NCBI GenBank assembly: GCA_039714555.1
Contig: JBDLJB010000004.1
Location: 62,001 to 126,000 of the forward strand
Length of the DNA stretch: 64,000 nt
Direction: 5' to 3'
Origin: Namhaeicola sp039714555
GTDB lineage: Bacteria; Bacteroidota; Bacteroidia; Flavobacteriales; Flavobacteriaceae
Shown: one piece after another, positions 8,942 to 18,046 of the stretch
How positions within the stretch are numbered: position 1 is the first letter of the stretch
Layout of the letters: each line of letters opens with the position of its first letter
The notes under the pieces: model-generated
Database searches by the model: none
Told to the model about the DNA's origin: nothing
Seen by the model: the letters and a program-made list of their open reading frames with translations, nothing else
Position numbers and translations under genes: made by a program

Positions 8942-9228
8942 TAAAATAATTTATGTAATTCAAAGATATAGGAGGTTATACCAACCAAAATGGCGATTAT
9001 TACAGCTAGTCTGATGTTTGTATTTCTGTTGTTAGTGCTTTTTTTATGTCTCGCCCAATCTTGTTTTAGACTATCTTTATTAATACTTATTTTTGGGATT
9101 TCAACATCTGAATCCGTTTTTTCGTATTTCTTTTTTAAATTTTCAATACGTTCTTTACGCTCGTCGTAATAGCGAGGTTTGTAATTGTAAACGTAATGTG
9201 CTCGAGGTTTAAAGAAATTTCCAAGCAT
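8941..9228 (-). CDS. Small conserved membrane protein of unknown function, coupled to mutL
   Basis: This 95-residue protein has a basic, Tyr-rich N-terminus (FKPRAHYVYNYKPRYYDER), a charged middle likely to be helical (about 24-65), and one C-terminal membrane helix (about 72-91, LAVIIAILVGITSYIF). It is therefore probably anchored with its soluble part in the cytoplasm. I recall similar proteins in flavobacteria being labelled riboflavin synthase subunit beta, probably only because they sit next to ribH; nothing here resembles lumazine or riboflavin synthase. The stop codon overlaps the mutL start by one base, implying coupled translation. The gap of 124 bp to ribH contains nothing I recognise. 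Confidence 0.72.
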   Translation of the reverse strand: MLGNFFKPRAHYVYNYKPRYYDERKERIENLKKKYEKTDSDVEIPKISINKDSLKQDWARHKKSTNNRNTNIRLAVIIAILVGITSYIFELHKLF

Positions 9229-9352
9229 AGAAAACTATTTTTTATATGATAACTTACAAATATATGAAATATGCAAAGGTTTTAAAAATAAAGTTTTGTT
9301 AAAAAAAGAATTGAATTGAGAGAGATAGTAGAATTGGATTAACTATAAAAAA

Positions 9353-9826
9353 TTATTGAATATTTGCCATTTTTATAGCTGCAATAGCACTTTCTATACC
9401 TTTATTACCATGTTTACCTCCTGATCTATCAATTGATTGTTGTTTGTTATTATCAGTTAAAACACAAAATATTGTAGGTACATCAAACTGTATATTAATA
9501 TCTTTAATACCTTGTGCTACAGCTTCACAAACATAATCAAAATGGCGGGTTTCACCTTGAATTACATTTCCAATGGCAATAATAGCATCTAATTTATGAG
9601 ATTTTATAAGATGTTTGCAACCATAAATTAATTCAAAACTACCTGGAACATTAAGGGTTATAATATTTTCTTTTTTAGCTCCGTGATTCAAAAGTGTTTC
9701 ATAAGCACCTTTGTGGAGATTCTCAGTAATATCCGGATTCCATTCAGAAACAACAATCCCAAATCGAAAATCTTTCGCATTTGGGATTGTTGTTGAATCG
9801 TATGATGATAAATTTGACGTTGCCAT
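9353..9826 (-). CDS. ribH: 6,7-dimethyl-8-ribityllumazine synthase
   Basis: RibH condenses 5-amino-6-ribitylamino-uracil with 3,4-dihydroxy-2-butanone 4-phosphate, the penultimate step of riboflavin synthesis, in an icosahedral or pentameric assembly. The 157 residues contain VSEWNPDI (substrate contact), VPGSFELI (60-67), GNVIQGETRHFDYV (86-99, catalytic His95) and DRSGGKHGNKG near the C-terminus. Length and motifs are normal. No other riboflavin gene is in the window, and no FMN riboswitch precedes it. It lies 12 bp downstream of the TPR gene, which it probably follows in one transcript. Confidence 0.95.
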   Translation of the reverse strand: MATSNLSSYDSTTIPNAKDFRFGIVVSEWNPDITENLHKGAYETLLNHGAKKENIITLNVPGSFELIYGCKHLIKSHKLDAIIAIGNVIQGETRHFDYVCEAVAQGIKDINIQFDVPTIFCVLTDNNKQQSIDRSGGKHGNKGIESAIAAIKMANIQ

Positions 9827-9838
9827 AGATTTTGGCTT

Positions 9839-10600
9839 TTATTCTGCTGCTATTTTAGCTCTTTGAATATAAATATCAATTTGTTTTGCTTCTTCAGAAT
9901 TTGAATAGTTTTCTTTTATTTTAGTATAATATTCTTGAGCTGATTTATATTTTTTAAGATCCATTGCAGTATTTCCTGCTTTGAACAAATATAAAGGTGT
10001 TGAAAAATCGTTATCTTTAAGATTAGCTGCATCCAAATAATACTGAAGTGCTTCTTCGGGCTGATTAATTTCAGCGAAAGCGTCACCAATATTGCCTTTA
10101 GCAAGAGCACCTAAAATTTCATCATCAGATGAAAAATCACTTAAATATTTAATGGCATTGTCATATTCTCCTAATTTTAAGTATGAAATACCACTCATGT
10201 ATTTTGCTAAATTTCCTGCTTTTGTATTTCCGTAATTATCTACAATATCAATAAGTCCGTATTTGCCATCAGCACCATTGATTGCCAAATTATATATTGA
10301 ATCAACAGCAACTGTAGTATTTTGTGCTTGTTCAAAATATTCTTTCGGAAAAGCCAGTTCATCTGCAGCTTCTTTCTCTTTGGGTTCTAATATATATTTA
10401 TTATAAGCTAAATAACCTAAAATGATAAGTGTAATAGCAATTAAACCTATGAATATTGGTTTCTGGTTTTTTTCTACCCACTGCTCTGATTTCGATGCGG
10501 TTTCATCTAACGTTTTAAAAACTTCAGCAGTTGTACTTTGATCTTCAATATTTACTTGCTGCTTATGAGCTTTATTTCCTCTTTTTTTATATGTAGCCAT
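9839..10600 (-). CDS. Tetratricopeptide-repeat membrane protein (YfgM-like)
   Basis: The 253 residues comprise a basic cytoplasmic N-terminus, one membrane helix at about 48-68 (PIFIGLIAITLIILGYLAY) and a periplasmic or extracytoplasmic region with at least three TPR-like helical pairs (about 130-250, for example AGNLAKYMSGISYLKLGEYD and FKAGNTAMDLKKYKSAQEY). The layout resembles the ancillary SecYEG-associated YfgM family, a likeness of architecture rather than proof of function. It heads the minus-strand run TPR-ribH-95 aa-mutL-rhomboids and diverges from recF, with 204 bp between them. Confidence 0.8.
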   Translation of the reverse strand: MATYKKRGNKAHKQQVNIEDQSTTAEVFKTLDETASKSEQWVEKNQKPIFIGLIAITLIILGYLAYNKYILEPKEKEAADELAFPKEYFEQAQNTTVAVDSIYNLAINGADGKYGLIDIVDNYGNTKAGNLAKYMSGISYLKLGEYDNAIKYLSDFSSDDEILGALAKGNIGDAFAEINQPEEALQYYLDAANLKDNDFSTPLYLFKAGNTAMDLKKYKSAQEYYTKIKENYSNSEEAKQIDIYIQRAKIAAE

Positions 10601-10804
10601 CGTTGGATTTATTAATTGCGCAAAAATATAATTTTTATTGAAAACTATCGATGAAATTATACTTAAATTTCGTTTTTTTGTAATTGAATTCTAAAGAAAT
10701 TAATTAGATTTTTAAATCTCAATAAATCAATTAGTTAAAAAATGTAAAAAAGTGAAAAGTATTTTAAACTCGATACTTTCAATATATAAAATTACAATCA
10801 TTTT

Positions 10805-11902
10805 ATGTTTATAAAAGAAATGACATTGGTAAATTACAAGAATTTTACTTCAAAATCTTTTAGTTTTGAAGAAAAAATTAATTGTTTTGTTGGTTATAAT
10901 GGAGTAGGTAAGACCAATGTTTTAGATGCAATTTATCACTTGTCTTATACAAAAGGATATTTTAATTCGGTAGCTTCACAAAATATTCAATACAATACAG
11001 ATTTTTTTGTTATAGAAGGTACATTTCAAAAAAATAAACGTGAAGAAATAATTAGTTGTAGCTTAAAAAGAGGTTATAAAAAATTGGTTAAAAGAAATGG
11101 GAAAGAATACGAAAAGTTATCTGATCATTTTGGTTTGCTTCCGGTTGTCATTATCTCTCCTTCAGATACCAATCTTATAATTGAAGGTAGTGATATGAGA
11201 AGAAAATTTATGGATAGTATCATTTCTTTATACGATAAAGAATATTTGCAATTTTTAATAAAGTATAACAAAGTTTTAGCACAACGAAATTCGCTCTTAA
11301 AATTCTTTGCAGCCAATCTTACCTTTGACCAAACAAATATTGATGTCTATAATGAACAATTGGTAAATTTTGGAACATTAATTTTTGAAAAACGTAAAAA
11401 ATTTCTATCAGAATTTATTCCGATTTTTCAAAAAAGATATAAACAAATTATTGGCAGTATAGATGAAAATAGAGTTGAAGAAAATGTTGAACTAAAATAC
11501 AGATCTCAATTGAAGTCCAGTGATTTAAAAAATATTCTTGAGCAAAATATTGATAGAGATAGGATATTGCAATACACGAGTGTTGGAGTGCATAAAGATG
11601 ATTTAATTTTTACATTAAATAATCATCAAATCAAAAAGAATGGATCACAAGGTCAGCAAAAATCATATTTAATTGCTTTAAAATTAGCACAATTTGACTT
11701 TGTAAAACAGCAATCTGATATTACTCCAATATTATTATTAGATGATATTTTTGATAAGTTAGATGAAAACAGGGTAAGTCATTTAATCAATTTGGTAAAT
11801 GATAAAAATTTCGGACAAATTTTCATTACTGATACTCATGCTGAACGAACTGAAAGTATCATTAAAAATATAAATTTAGATTATAAAATGTTTCAATTAT
11901 AA
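10805..11902 (+). CDS. recF: DNA replication and repair protein RecF
   Basis: RecF is an SMC-like ATPase that, with RecO and RecR, directs RecA loading at single-strand gaps. The 365 residues show a Walker A motif GYNGVGKTN (30-38), the ABC signature region GSQGQQKSYLIALKLAQF (about 280-297) and Walker B ILLLDDIFDKLD (about 312-323), separated by a helical arm. The length is normal. The start MFIKEMTLVNYKNF is the expected RecF N-terminus. Here recF is not beside dnaA-dnaN; it precedes a DUF721/DciA-like gene, with about 50 bp between them, in the same direction. Confidence 0.94.
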   Translation: MFIKEMTLVNYKNFTSKSFSFEEKINCFVGYNGVGKTNVLDAIYHLSYTKGYFNSVASQNIQYNTDFFVIEGTFQKNKREEIISCSLKRGYKKLVKRNGKEYEKLSDHFGLLPVVIISPSDTNLIIEGSDMRRKFMDSIISLYDKEYLQFLIKYNKVLAQRNSLLKFFAANLTFDQTNIDVYNEQLVNFGTLIFEKRKKFLSEFIPIFQKRYKQIIGSIDENRVEENVELKYRSQLKSSDLKNILEQNIDRDRILQYTSVGVHKDDLIFTLNNHQIKKNGSQGQQKSYLIALKLAQFDFVKQQSDITPILLLDDIFDKLDENRVSHLINLVNDKNFGQIFITDTHAERTESIIKNINLDYKMFQL

Positions 11903-11952
11903 TTTAATTGACTGATCAGAATAAAAATAAATTATAATATTTAGCTAAAAAA

Positions 11953-12249
11953 ATGTCAAAACGAGAAAATCAAGCCTTTAGCATAAAAGAAATCCTTAAT
12001 GATTTATTACAAGAAAATAAATTGCAAAAAGGAATCGATCAATTAGATGTAAAGGAAGCCTGGGGGGTAGTTATGGGTAAAGGAGTTATGAGTTATACAG
12101 ATTCTATTGTTTTAAAAAATAATTTGTTGATCGTTAAACTAACTTCTTCAACTTTACGTGAGGAATTAAGTTATGGAAATGAAAAGATCATACAAATGCT
12201 CAATACACAATTGGGTAAAGAATTGATAAAAAGCTTAAAATTAGTTTAG
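11953..12249 (+). CDS. DUF721 (DciA-like) protein
   Basis: This 98-residue protein matches the DUF721 pattern: an N-terminal segment followed by AWGVVMGKGVMSYTDSIVLKNNLLIVKLTSS and LREELSYGNEKIIQMLN. DUF721 includes DciA, the replicative-helicase loader of bacteria that lack DnaC or DnaI. The protein is close to the minimum size of the family, representing mostly the KH-like core. Its position behind recF supports a role in DNA replication or repair. Function is inferred from the family and neighbourhood only. Confidence 0.82.
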   Translation: MSKRENQAFSIKEILNDLLQENKLQKGIDQLDVKEAWGVVMGKGVMSYTDSIVLKNNLLIVKLTSSTLREELSYGNEKIIQMLNTQLGKELIKSLKLV

Positions 12250-12301
12250 TTTATTATTAACTTTCTAATTTAATTTTGATACAACAATCAATAAACTTTA
12301 T

Positions 12302-14329
12302 ATGCTTCAGAGTAGTGTATTATTAATTTTTTTAGCACTGATATTGGCAGTTGTCATTGTTTATTATCAGTATTTCTATAAAAATGCATTGAAGAGTAAA
12401 TATGATTATTTACTATCGTTTTTAAGATTCATTACTTTTTTTAGTATATTAGTATTACTTATTAACCCTCAAATTAAACAAAGATCTTTTCAAAAAATTA
12501 AGCCTAAATTATTAGTAGCCATTGATAATTCAACTTCAATTAAGAATTTAAAACAAGATTCAATTGTAAAGATTTTAGCTAAAGAAATAAGATCAGATAA
12601 TAATATTAGAAAAAAATTTGAAATTGAACTCTATTCATTTGGCTCGCAGTTAAAAAAGGAAGAGAATTTTGATTTCAATGAAAATCAAACTAATATTTAT
12701 AATGCTGTAACTAAATTAAATAATTTATATATTAATAAAATAGCACCAATTATTTTATTAAGTGATGGTAATCAGACTTATGGTAATAACTATACTTTTT
12801 ACAAATCAAAACAAAAAATATTTCCGGTTATCATAGGGGATACAACTTCTTATATTGATCTTAAAATTGATAATATAAATGTAAATACATATACTTTTAT
12901 AGATCATAATTTTCCGGTTGAGATTTTTATCAATTATCAAGGTAAGCAAGCAATAAATTCAAAATTAGAAATATTTAAAGAGAATAAAATTGTTTATAAG
13001 CAAAAATTAAATTTCACATTAAATAAAACCAATAATCATAAAACAATTACATTACCAGCACAATCAAAAGGGAAACATTATTATAAAGCGGTCATATCAC
13101 CATTGGATAATGAAATAAATAAGATAAATAATATTTATAATTTTTCAATTGAAGTTTTAGATGAAAAGTCGGAAATTTTGTTATTATATGATGTATTACA
13201 TCCTGATATTGGATTTTGGAAAAGAACGATAGAAAGTAATCAGCAAAAAAAACTAACTATAAATCATATTTCAGAATATAAAAATAATCTTTCTGAATAT
13301 CAATATATTATACTTTATCAGCCTAATAATAAATTTAAAAAAGTTTTTTCACATATTCAAGATCAGGATATTAATTTTTTATTGCAAACAGGTTCAAAAA
13401 CTGATTGGAATTTTTTAAATCAAAACCAAAATTTAGTTTATAAAGACTTTACTAATTCAACTCAAAATATAAATGCGGTTTACAATACTGACTTTACAAT
13501 TTTTCAAACAACAGACATAGATTTTGAAAAATTACCACCATTACAAAATCTTTTTGGAGATATTAAAATAAATAAGCCTCACCAAAATTTATTATATCAA
13601 AAAATAAACAATATTCAAACTGAATCTCCATTATTAACGATATTTCAACAAAATAATAATAAAAACATCCTATTATTTGGCGAGAATATTTATACATGGA
13701 GATCTTTTAGTTATAAAACCAACAAATCATTTGATAATTTTGATAATTTCACTAATAATATTTTTCAATTTTTACAATATTCAAAAAAGAAGAATAGGTT
13801 AGAAGTAAAATATCAACCCTATTATTTTGCAAATGAAACAATAAAGATTAGATCAAATTATTACGATGCAAATTATATTTTTGATAAAAATGCCAATTTG
13901 GAGCTTGGTTTAACAGAGCAGAAAAGCAAAAACAAAAGAAATATTCCTTTTGTTTTAATGGGTAATTCTTTTGAATTAAATTTAAAGAATTTATCTTCAG
14001 GAATATATGATTTCGTTGTAAAATCCAATAATGATAAGCAAAGATTTAAGGGAAGTTTTACTGTTCTGGATTATTCTGTTGAACAACAAAATATACAGTC
14101 AAATTTTAATGATTTACAAAATCTCGCAAAAAACTCTGGTGGATTGGTGTTTTTATCATCCCAAATGAATGATTTAATTAATAAGCTTTCAAAATCTGAA
14201 GATTATGTGGTTGTACAACAGGAAATTACTCATATTAAAGCATTAATTAATTGGAAGTGGTTATTAGCGTTAATTGTATTATCTTTGGGCATTGAATGGT
14301 TCGTTAGAAAGTATAATGGACTTATTTAA
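12302..14329 (+). CDS. VWA-like membrane protein
   Basis: The 675 residues begin with two membrane helices (about 5-24 and 37-56) and end with another just before the C-terminus (WKWLLALIVLSLGIEWF). The region after the first helices has a von Willebrand A-like start, LLVAIDNSTSI, in which the DxSxS metal-ion site is present (Asp75, Ser77, Ser79), and IILLSDGNQTYG near residue 155 fits the next strand. A long Asn/Lys-rich extracytoplasmic region follows. The architecture resembles Bacteroidota VWA proteins found near aerotolerance (Bat) loci, but no bat genes or MoxR ATPase occur here. The function is unknown. Confidence 0.75.
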   Translation: MLQSSVLLIFLALILAVVIVYYQYFYKNALKSKYDYLLSFLRFITFFSILVLLINPQIKQRSFQKIKPKLLVAIDNSTSIKNLKQDSIVKILAKEIRSDNNIRKKFEIELYSFGSQLKKEENFDFNENQTNIYNAVTKLNNLYINKIAPIILLSDGNQTYGNNYTFYKSKQKIFPVIIGDTTSYIDLKIDNINVNTYTFIDHNFPVEIFINYQGKQAINSKLEIFKENKIVYKQKLNFTLNKTNNHKTITLPAQSKGKHYYKAVISPLDNEINKINNIYNFSIEVLDEKSEILLLYDVLHPDIGFWKRTIESNQQKKLTINHISEYKNNLSEYQYIILYQPNNKFKKVFSHIQDQDINFLLQTGSKTDWNFLNQNQNLVYKDFTNSTQNINAVYNTDFTIFQTTDIDFEKLPPLQNLFGDIKINKPHQNLLYQKINNIQTESPLLTIFQQNNNKNILLFGENIYTWRSFSYKTNKSFDNFDNFTNNIFQFLQYSKKKNRLEVKYQPYYFANETIKIRSNYYDANYIFDKNANLELGLTEQKSKNKRNIPFVLMGNSFELNLKNLSSGIYDFVVKSNNDKQRFKGSFTVLDYSVEQQNIQSNFNDLQNLAKNSGGLVFLSSQMNDLINKLSKSEDYVVVQQEITHIKALINWKWLLALIVLSLGIEWFVRKYNGLI

Positions 14330-14392
14330 CAAAATGATAAATAAACCCGGGTATAGTTTTAAAATTATACTTTACCCTTAATTTTTAATGCA

Positions 14393-15223
14393 ATGGCACA
14401 AAATCAACAATTACAATTACCAAAAGGGATAGTACCCTTAATTTTTATAGTTATTCTAGCAATAATATTTATATCAAAATCTACTATAACAATAGGCGCT
14501 GGTGAAGCAGGTGTCTTATGGAAGAGATTTGGAGGAGGAGTAGTTACAGAAAAACTACCTCTAGGTGAAGGGTTTCATTTAGTAGCACCTTGGAATGAAG
14601 TAATAGTATATGAAGTTAGACAACAAGAGTTAACTGAAAAAATGAAAGTATTATCTTCAAATGGGTTGGATATACAATTAGAAGCAACAGCGTGGTATCA
14701 GCCAGAAGCAGAAAAGCTTGGGATGTTACATAAAACAAAAGGAGAAAACTATTTGGACAGGGTTTTAAAACCCGCCATAAGATCAGCAACCAGAAGTGTT
14801 GTAGGTAGATATACTCCTGAACAAATTTATTCTTCAAAAAGAGATGCAATTCAACAAGAAATTTTTGATGAAACAAAAAAAATCACTGATAATCAATATG
14901 TACAATTAAATGAAGTATTGGTTAGAGATGTAACTCTTCCTACTGCAATAAAAGATGCAATTGAAAGAAAATTGGGACAAGAACAAGAATCTTTAGAATA
15001 TAAATTTAGATTAGAAAAAGCTGAAAAAGAGGCAGAAAAACAACGTATTGAAGCACAGGGAAAAGCAGATGCTAACAAAATTTTAAGTGCATCATTAACA
15101 GATAAAATATTAAAAGATAAAGGAATTGAAGCTACTTTAAAGTTAGCACAATCTCCTAATTCTAAAATAATTGTTGTTGGAGGCGGTGAAGATGGTTTAC
15201 CATTAATCTTAGGTAACAATTAA
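14393..15223 (+). CDS. SPFH/band 7 (prohibitin-like) membrane protein
   Basis: This 276-residue protein has one N-terminal membrane helix (about 13-32, GIVPLIFIVILAIIFISK) followed by an SPFH domain (VGEAGVLWKRFGGG-type opening, FHLVAPWNEVIVYEVRQQE) and a charged coiled coil at about 195-245 (LEYKFRLEKAEKEAEKQR). Prohibitin-family proteins form large ring or scaffold assemblies in the membrane and often associate with the FtsH protease. No FtsH or NfeD gene is adjacent. The gene stands 63 bp after the VWA gene and 94 bp before the dehydratase gene. Confidence 0.87.
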   Translation: MAQNQQLQLPKGIVPLIFIVILAIIFISKSTITIGAGEAGVLWKRFGGGVVTEKLPLGEGFHLVAPWNEVIVYEVRQQELTEKMKVLSSNGLDIQLEATAWYQPEAEKLGMLHKTKGENYLDRVLKPAIRSATRSVVGRYTPEQIYSSKRDAIQQEIFDETKKITDNQYVQLNEVLVRDVTLPTAIKDAIERKLGQEQESLEYKFRLEKAEKEAEKQRIEAQGKADANKILSASLTDKILKDKGIEATLKLAQSPNSKIIVVGGGEDGLPLILGNN

Positions 15224-15317
15224 TATTTAGGAGTTTTTATTATTTTTCTTATCATATTGAATTTAAACTAGTTATTTGATTTATCTTATAAATCTTATCA
15301 TTTATATCTTAATTTAA

Positions 15318-17231
15318 ATGAACAAATCATATTTTAAAAATAGAACTGCATATACTTCACGTTGGATAGTTTTATTGATAGATATTTCTATAAGTATGCA
15401 AGCATTTTTCCTTGCATACCTAATAAGATTTAATTTTACACTAAACTTTGGGCAGCATGATTTTATAGGTAATTTACCATTAATTATCTCGGTCTCATTA
15501 ATTAGTTTCTTATTGGTAGGTTCTTATAAAGGAATTGTAAGACATACAGGTATAAAAGATGCTGTTCAGGTATTTTGGGCAGCTACTTTAATAATGGCTT
15601 TGACATTAATAACTACTTTAATAGTACGAAATTATAGTTTAGATAATGATTATTTTATACCATTATCAATTGTTTTCATTCATTATTTATTGAATATTGT
15701 TTTATTAATTTCGAGCCGTTTTGTTTTTAAGTATTTGTTTAACAGAGTTGTATCTAATTACAAGTCACCTAAAAATATTTTGATTTACGGTGCAGGTGAT
15801 TCTGGATTATTAACTTATACAACATTGAGTAGCAGTAAACAAATCAATTATAAAATTGTAGGTTTTTTAGATGACAATCTATTAAAAATTGGCAAACAAA
15901 TTAACCGAATAAAGATTCTTGACCCTAAATCTATTAATGCAGAATATGTAGAGAAAAATAAAATATCTGAAATAATATTTTCGATTCAAAATATCAATTC
16001 ATATGACCTTTTTGAAAAGGTTGATAGAATTACGCAATTACCACTTAAAGTAAAAATTGTACCTCCTGTGCAACAATGGATTGATGGTGATTTGAATGTA
16101 AGTCAAATATCTGAAGTTAAAATTGAAGATTTATTAGAAAGAACTCCAATACAAATCAATAATCCTGTTATTCAAAAAGAATTTACTGGTAAAGTAATTT
16201 TAATTACCGGTGCAGCAGGATCTATAGGTAGTGAAATTGCAAATCAAATTAGTAAATATGATTATCAACATTTAATTTTATTAGATCAAGCAGAATCAGC
16301 TTTGTATGATCTACAACAAGATTTTAGAAGAGCTGAAGTTCAAAATTTTTCAGTAGAATTAGCCGATGTTAGGAATGAGTATAGAATTGAGGAAATATTC
16401 AATAAATATTCAATAAATATTATATTTCATGCTGCGGCATATAAACATGTTCCTTTGATGGAAAGTAATCCATATGAAGCAGTACTTGTAAATATTTCAG
16501 GAACTGGAAATGTTATGAATTATGCAGTAAAAAATAATGTTGATAAATTTATAATGGTTTCTACTGATAAAGCAGTTAATCCAACTAATGTGATGGGTGC
16601 TACCAAACGAGTAGCTGAAATTTATGCAAATTGTTTAAATGGTTTTGGCAAAACTAAGTTTGTTACAACACGTTTTGGTAATGTTTTAGGTTCAAACGGT
16701 TCTGTAATACCATTATTTAAAAAACAAATTGAAGAAGGCGGTCCGGTCACTGTTACGCATAAAGATATTACTCGTTTTTTTATGACCATACCCGAAGCCT
16801 GTGAACTGGTGTTAGAAGCCGGTATAATGGGTAATGGTGGAGAAATTTATGTGTTTGATATGGGAGAATCTGTAAAGATTTTCGAATTGGCAAAAAAAAT
16901 GATCCATTTAAGTGGTTTTCGTTATCCGGAAGATATTGATATAGAAATTACCGGATTGCGACCAGGAGAGAAATTATATGAAGAATTATTAGCAAACGAA
17001 GAAGATACTATTCCTACTTACCACGATAAAATAATGATTGCTAAAACTCAGAAAATTGATTATAATAAATTAAAAATTGAAATTGAAAAGGTAATGGTTT
17101 TAGATAACCTTTCTTCACAAGAAATAGTTTCTAAATTAAAAAGTATTGTTCCGAATTTTATTTCAAATAATTCTGAATTTGAGAATTTAGATGATAAAAA
17201 AGGTAAGGTTAAAAAATTAAAAATCGGATAA
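15318..17231 (+). CDS. Membrane-bound UDP-sugar 4,6-dehydratase (WbpM/FlaA1/CapD type)
   Basis: The 637 residues have four membrane helices in the first about 130 positions, a first Rossmann-like domain (LIYGAGDSG near 154-162), and a C-terminal extended-SDR domain. The latter has the NAD site ILITGAAGSIGSEIA (about 294-308), YKHVPLMESNP and the catalytic region STDKAVNPTNVMGATKR, where Met replaces the usual SDR tyrosine as in WbpM and PglF. These enzymes convert UDP-GlcNAc to the 4-keto-6-deoxy sugar used in surface polysaccharide or glycoprotein glycans. There is no polysaccharide cluster around it. Its stop lies 14 bp from the convergent NlpC/P60 stop. Confidence 0.9.
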   Translation: MNKSYFKNRTAYTSRWIVLLIDISISMQAFFLAYLIRFNFTLNFGQHDFIGNLPLIISVSLISFLLVGSYKGIVRHTGIKDAVQVFWAATLIMALTLITTLIVRNYSLDNDYFIPLSIVFIHYLLNIVLLISSRFVFKYLFNRVVSNYKSPKNILIYGAGDSGLLTYTTLSSSKQINYKIVGFLDDNLLKIGKQINRIKILDPKSINAEYVEKNKISEIIFSIQNINSYDLFEKVDRITQLPLKVKIVPPVQQWIDGDLNVSQISEVKIEDLLERTPIQINNPVIQKEFTGKVILITGAAGSIGSEIANQISKYDYQHLILLDQAESALYDLQQDFRRAEVQNFSVELADVRNEYRIEEIFNKYSINIIFHAAAYKHVPLMESNPYEAVLVNISGTGNVMNYAVKNNVDKFIMVSTDKAVNPTNVMGATKRVAEIYANCLNGFGKTKFVTTRFGNVLGSNGSVIPLFKKQIEEGGPVTVTHKDITRFFMTIPEACELVLEAGIMGNGGEIYVFDMGESVKIFELAKKMIHLSGFRYPEDIDIEITGLRPGEKLYEELLANEEDTIPTYHDKIMIAKTQKIDYNKLKIEIEKVMVLDNLSSQEIVSKLKSIVPNFISNNSEFENLDDKKGKVKKLKIG

Positions 17232-17245
17232 TTATTTTAATTACC

Positions 17246-18016
17246 TTAGAAGATCTGTTTGATAACTCTTAGTTTGTGAGTGTGTCGTTTTGTTTCGATA
17301 TTATAAATTCCACTTTGGTCCAACCTGTCAATCCTAACTTTTCCATGACAATGAATGATATGATTGTTTTTTAGAATTATTCCAACGTGATTTATATTCC
17401 CTTCACTATCATCAAAAAAAGCAAGATCTCCAGGTTCACTTTCTTCAATAAAGCTTAGCACATCACCCTGATTTGCTTGTTTATATGCCTCCCTTTCTAA
17501 AAAATGGCCATTAGTTTTATACACCATTTGAGTAAATCCTGAGCAATCTACTCCGAAAGGAGTTTTACCTCCCCATAAAAATGGAGCATTTAAATATAAA
17601 TAAGCTGTTTTGATAATTTCATTTTTATTAAAAACACCAGATTTATTATCGCCTTCAAAAAAAAACTGTTTTTTATTTATGGTAAATATATTTTCTTTTA
17701 ATAATGGGAGGGAAGCTCCTAATGATATTGGTGTCAATGAATTGTTTTGTTCAGTTAAGTAATTAACCAATTCATTTGTGTAAATCTTTTCAGATTTGTT
17801 AACCAATTGATAATATTCTTTATTTATAAATTCAACTTGGTCTTTAGAAATCCAACCTTCATATTTGTCATAATCTAATGCAATTTTAAAAAAATCGTTG
17901 TTTGTTTCAATAATTATAAAAGTTTCTCCAAATAAAATTTGAGATACCATCTCGCTTTGATCATTAGCTTCTTTTCGCAATGGTATCGAATTTAAGATAC
18001 ATATTCCGTATTTCAT
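17246..18016 (-). CDS. NlpC/P60 family cysteine peptidase with SH3-like N-terminus
   Basis: The 256-residue protein has no signal peptide. Residues 1-60 look like an SH3b domain (SEMVSQILFGETFII, YEGWISKDQVEF). The C-terminal half is an NlpC/P60 domain: catalytic Cys in FGVDCSGFTQMVYK, GDLAFFDDSEGNINHVGI with the catalytic His, and HCHGKVRIDRL. Such enzymes cleave the gamma-D-Glu-diaminopimelate bond of cell-wall peptides. The absence of an export signal suggests a cytoplasmic muropeptide-recycling role similar to YkfC, but this is inference. It lies 30 bp downstream of the thiolase gene on the same strand. Confidence 0.88.
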   Translation of the reverse strand: MKYGICILNSIPLRKEANDQSEMVSQILFGETFIIIETNNDFFKIALDYDKYEGWISKDQVEFINKEYYQLVNKSEKIYTNELVNYLTEQNNSLTPISLGASLPLLKENIFTINKKQFFFEGDNKSGVFNKNEIIKTAYLYLNAPFLWGGKTPFGVDCSGFTQMVYKTNGHFLEREAYKQANQGDVLSFIEESEPGDLAFFDDSEGNINHVGIILKNNHIIHCHGKVRIDRLDQSGIYNIETKRHTHKLRVIKQIF

Positions 18017-18046
18017 TAAAATTTATTTTAAAATATTGATATAAAG

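Noticed and set aside
14346..14378. GGGTATAG...CTTTACCC imperfect hairpin after the VWA gene, as a terminator
   Set aside because: The pairing is broken by mismatches and the following sequence is only moderately T-rich; it is as likely to be chance in this AT-rich DNA.
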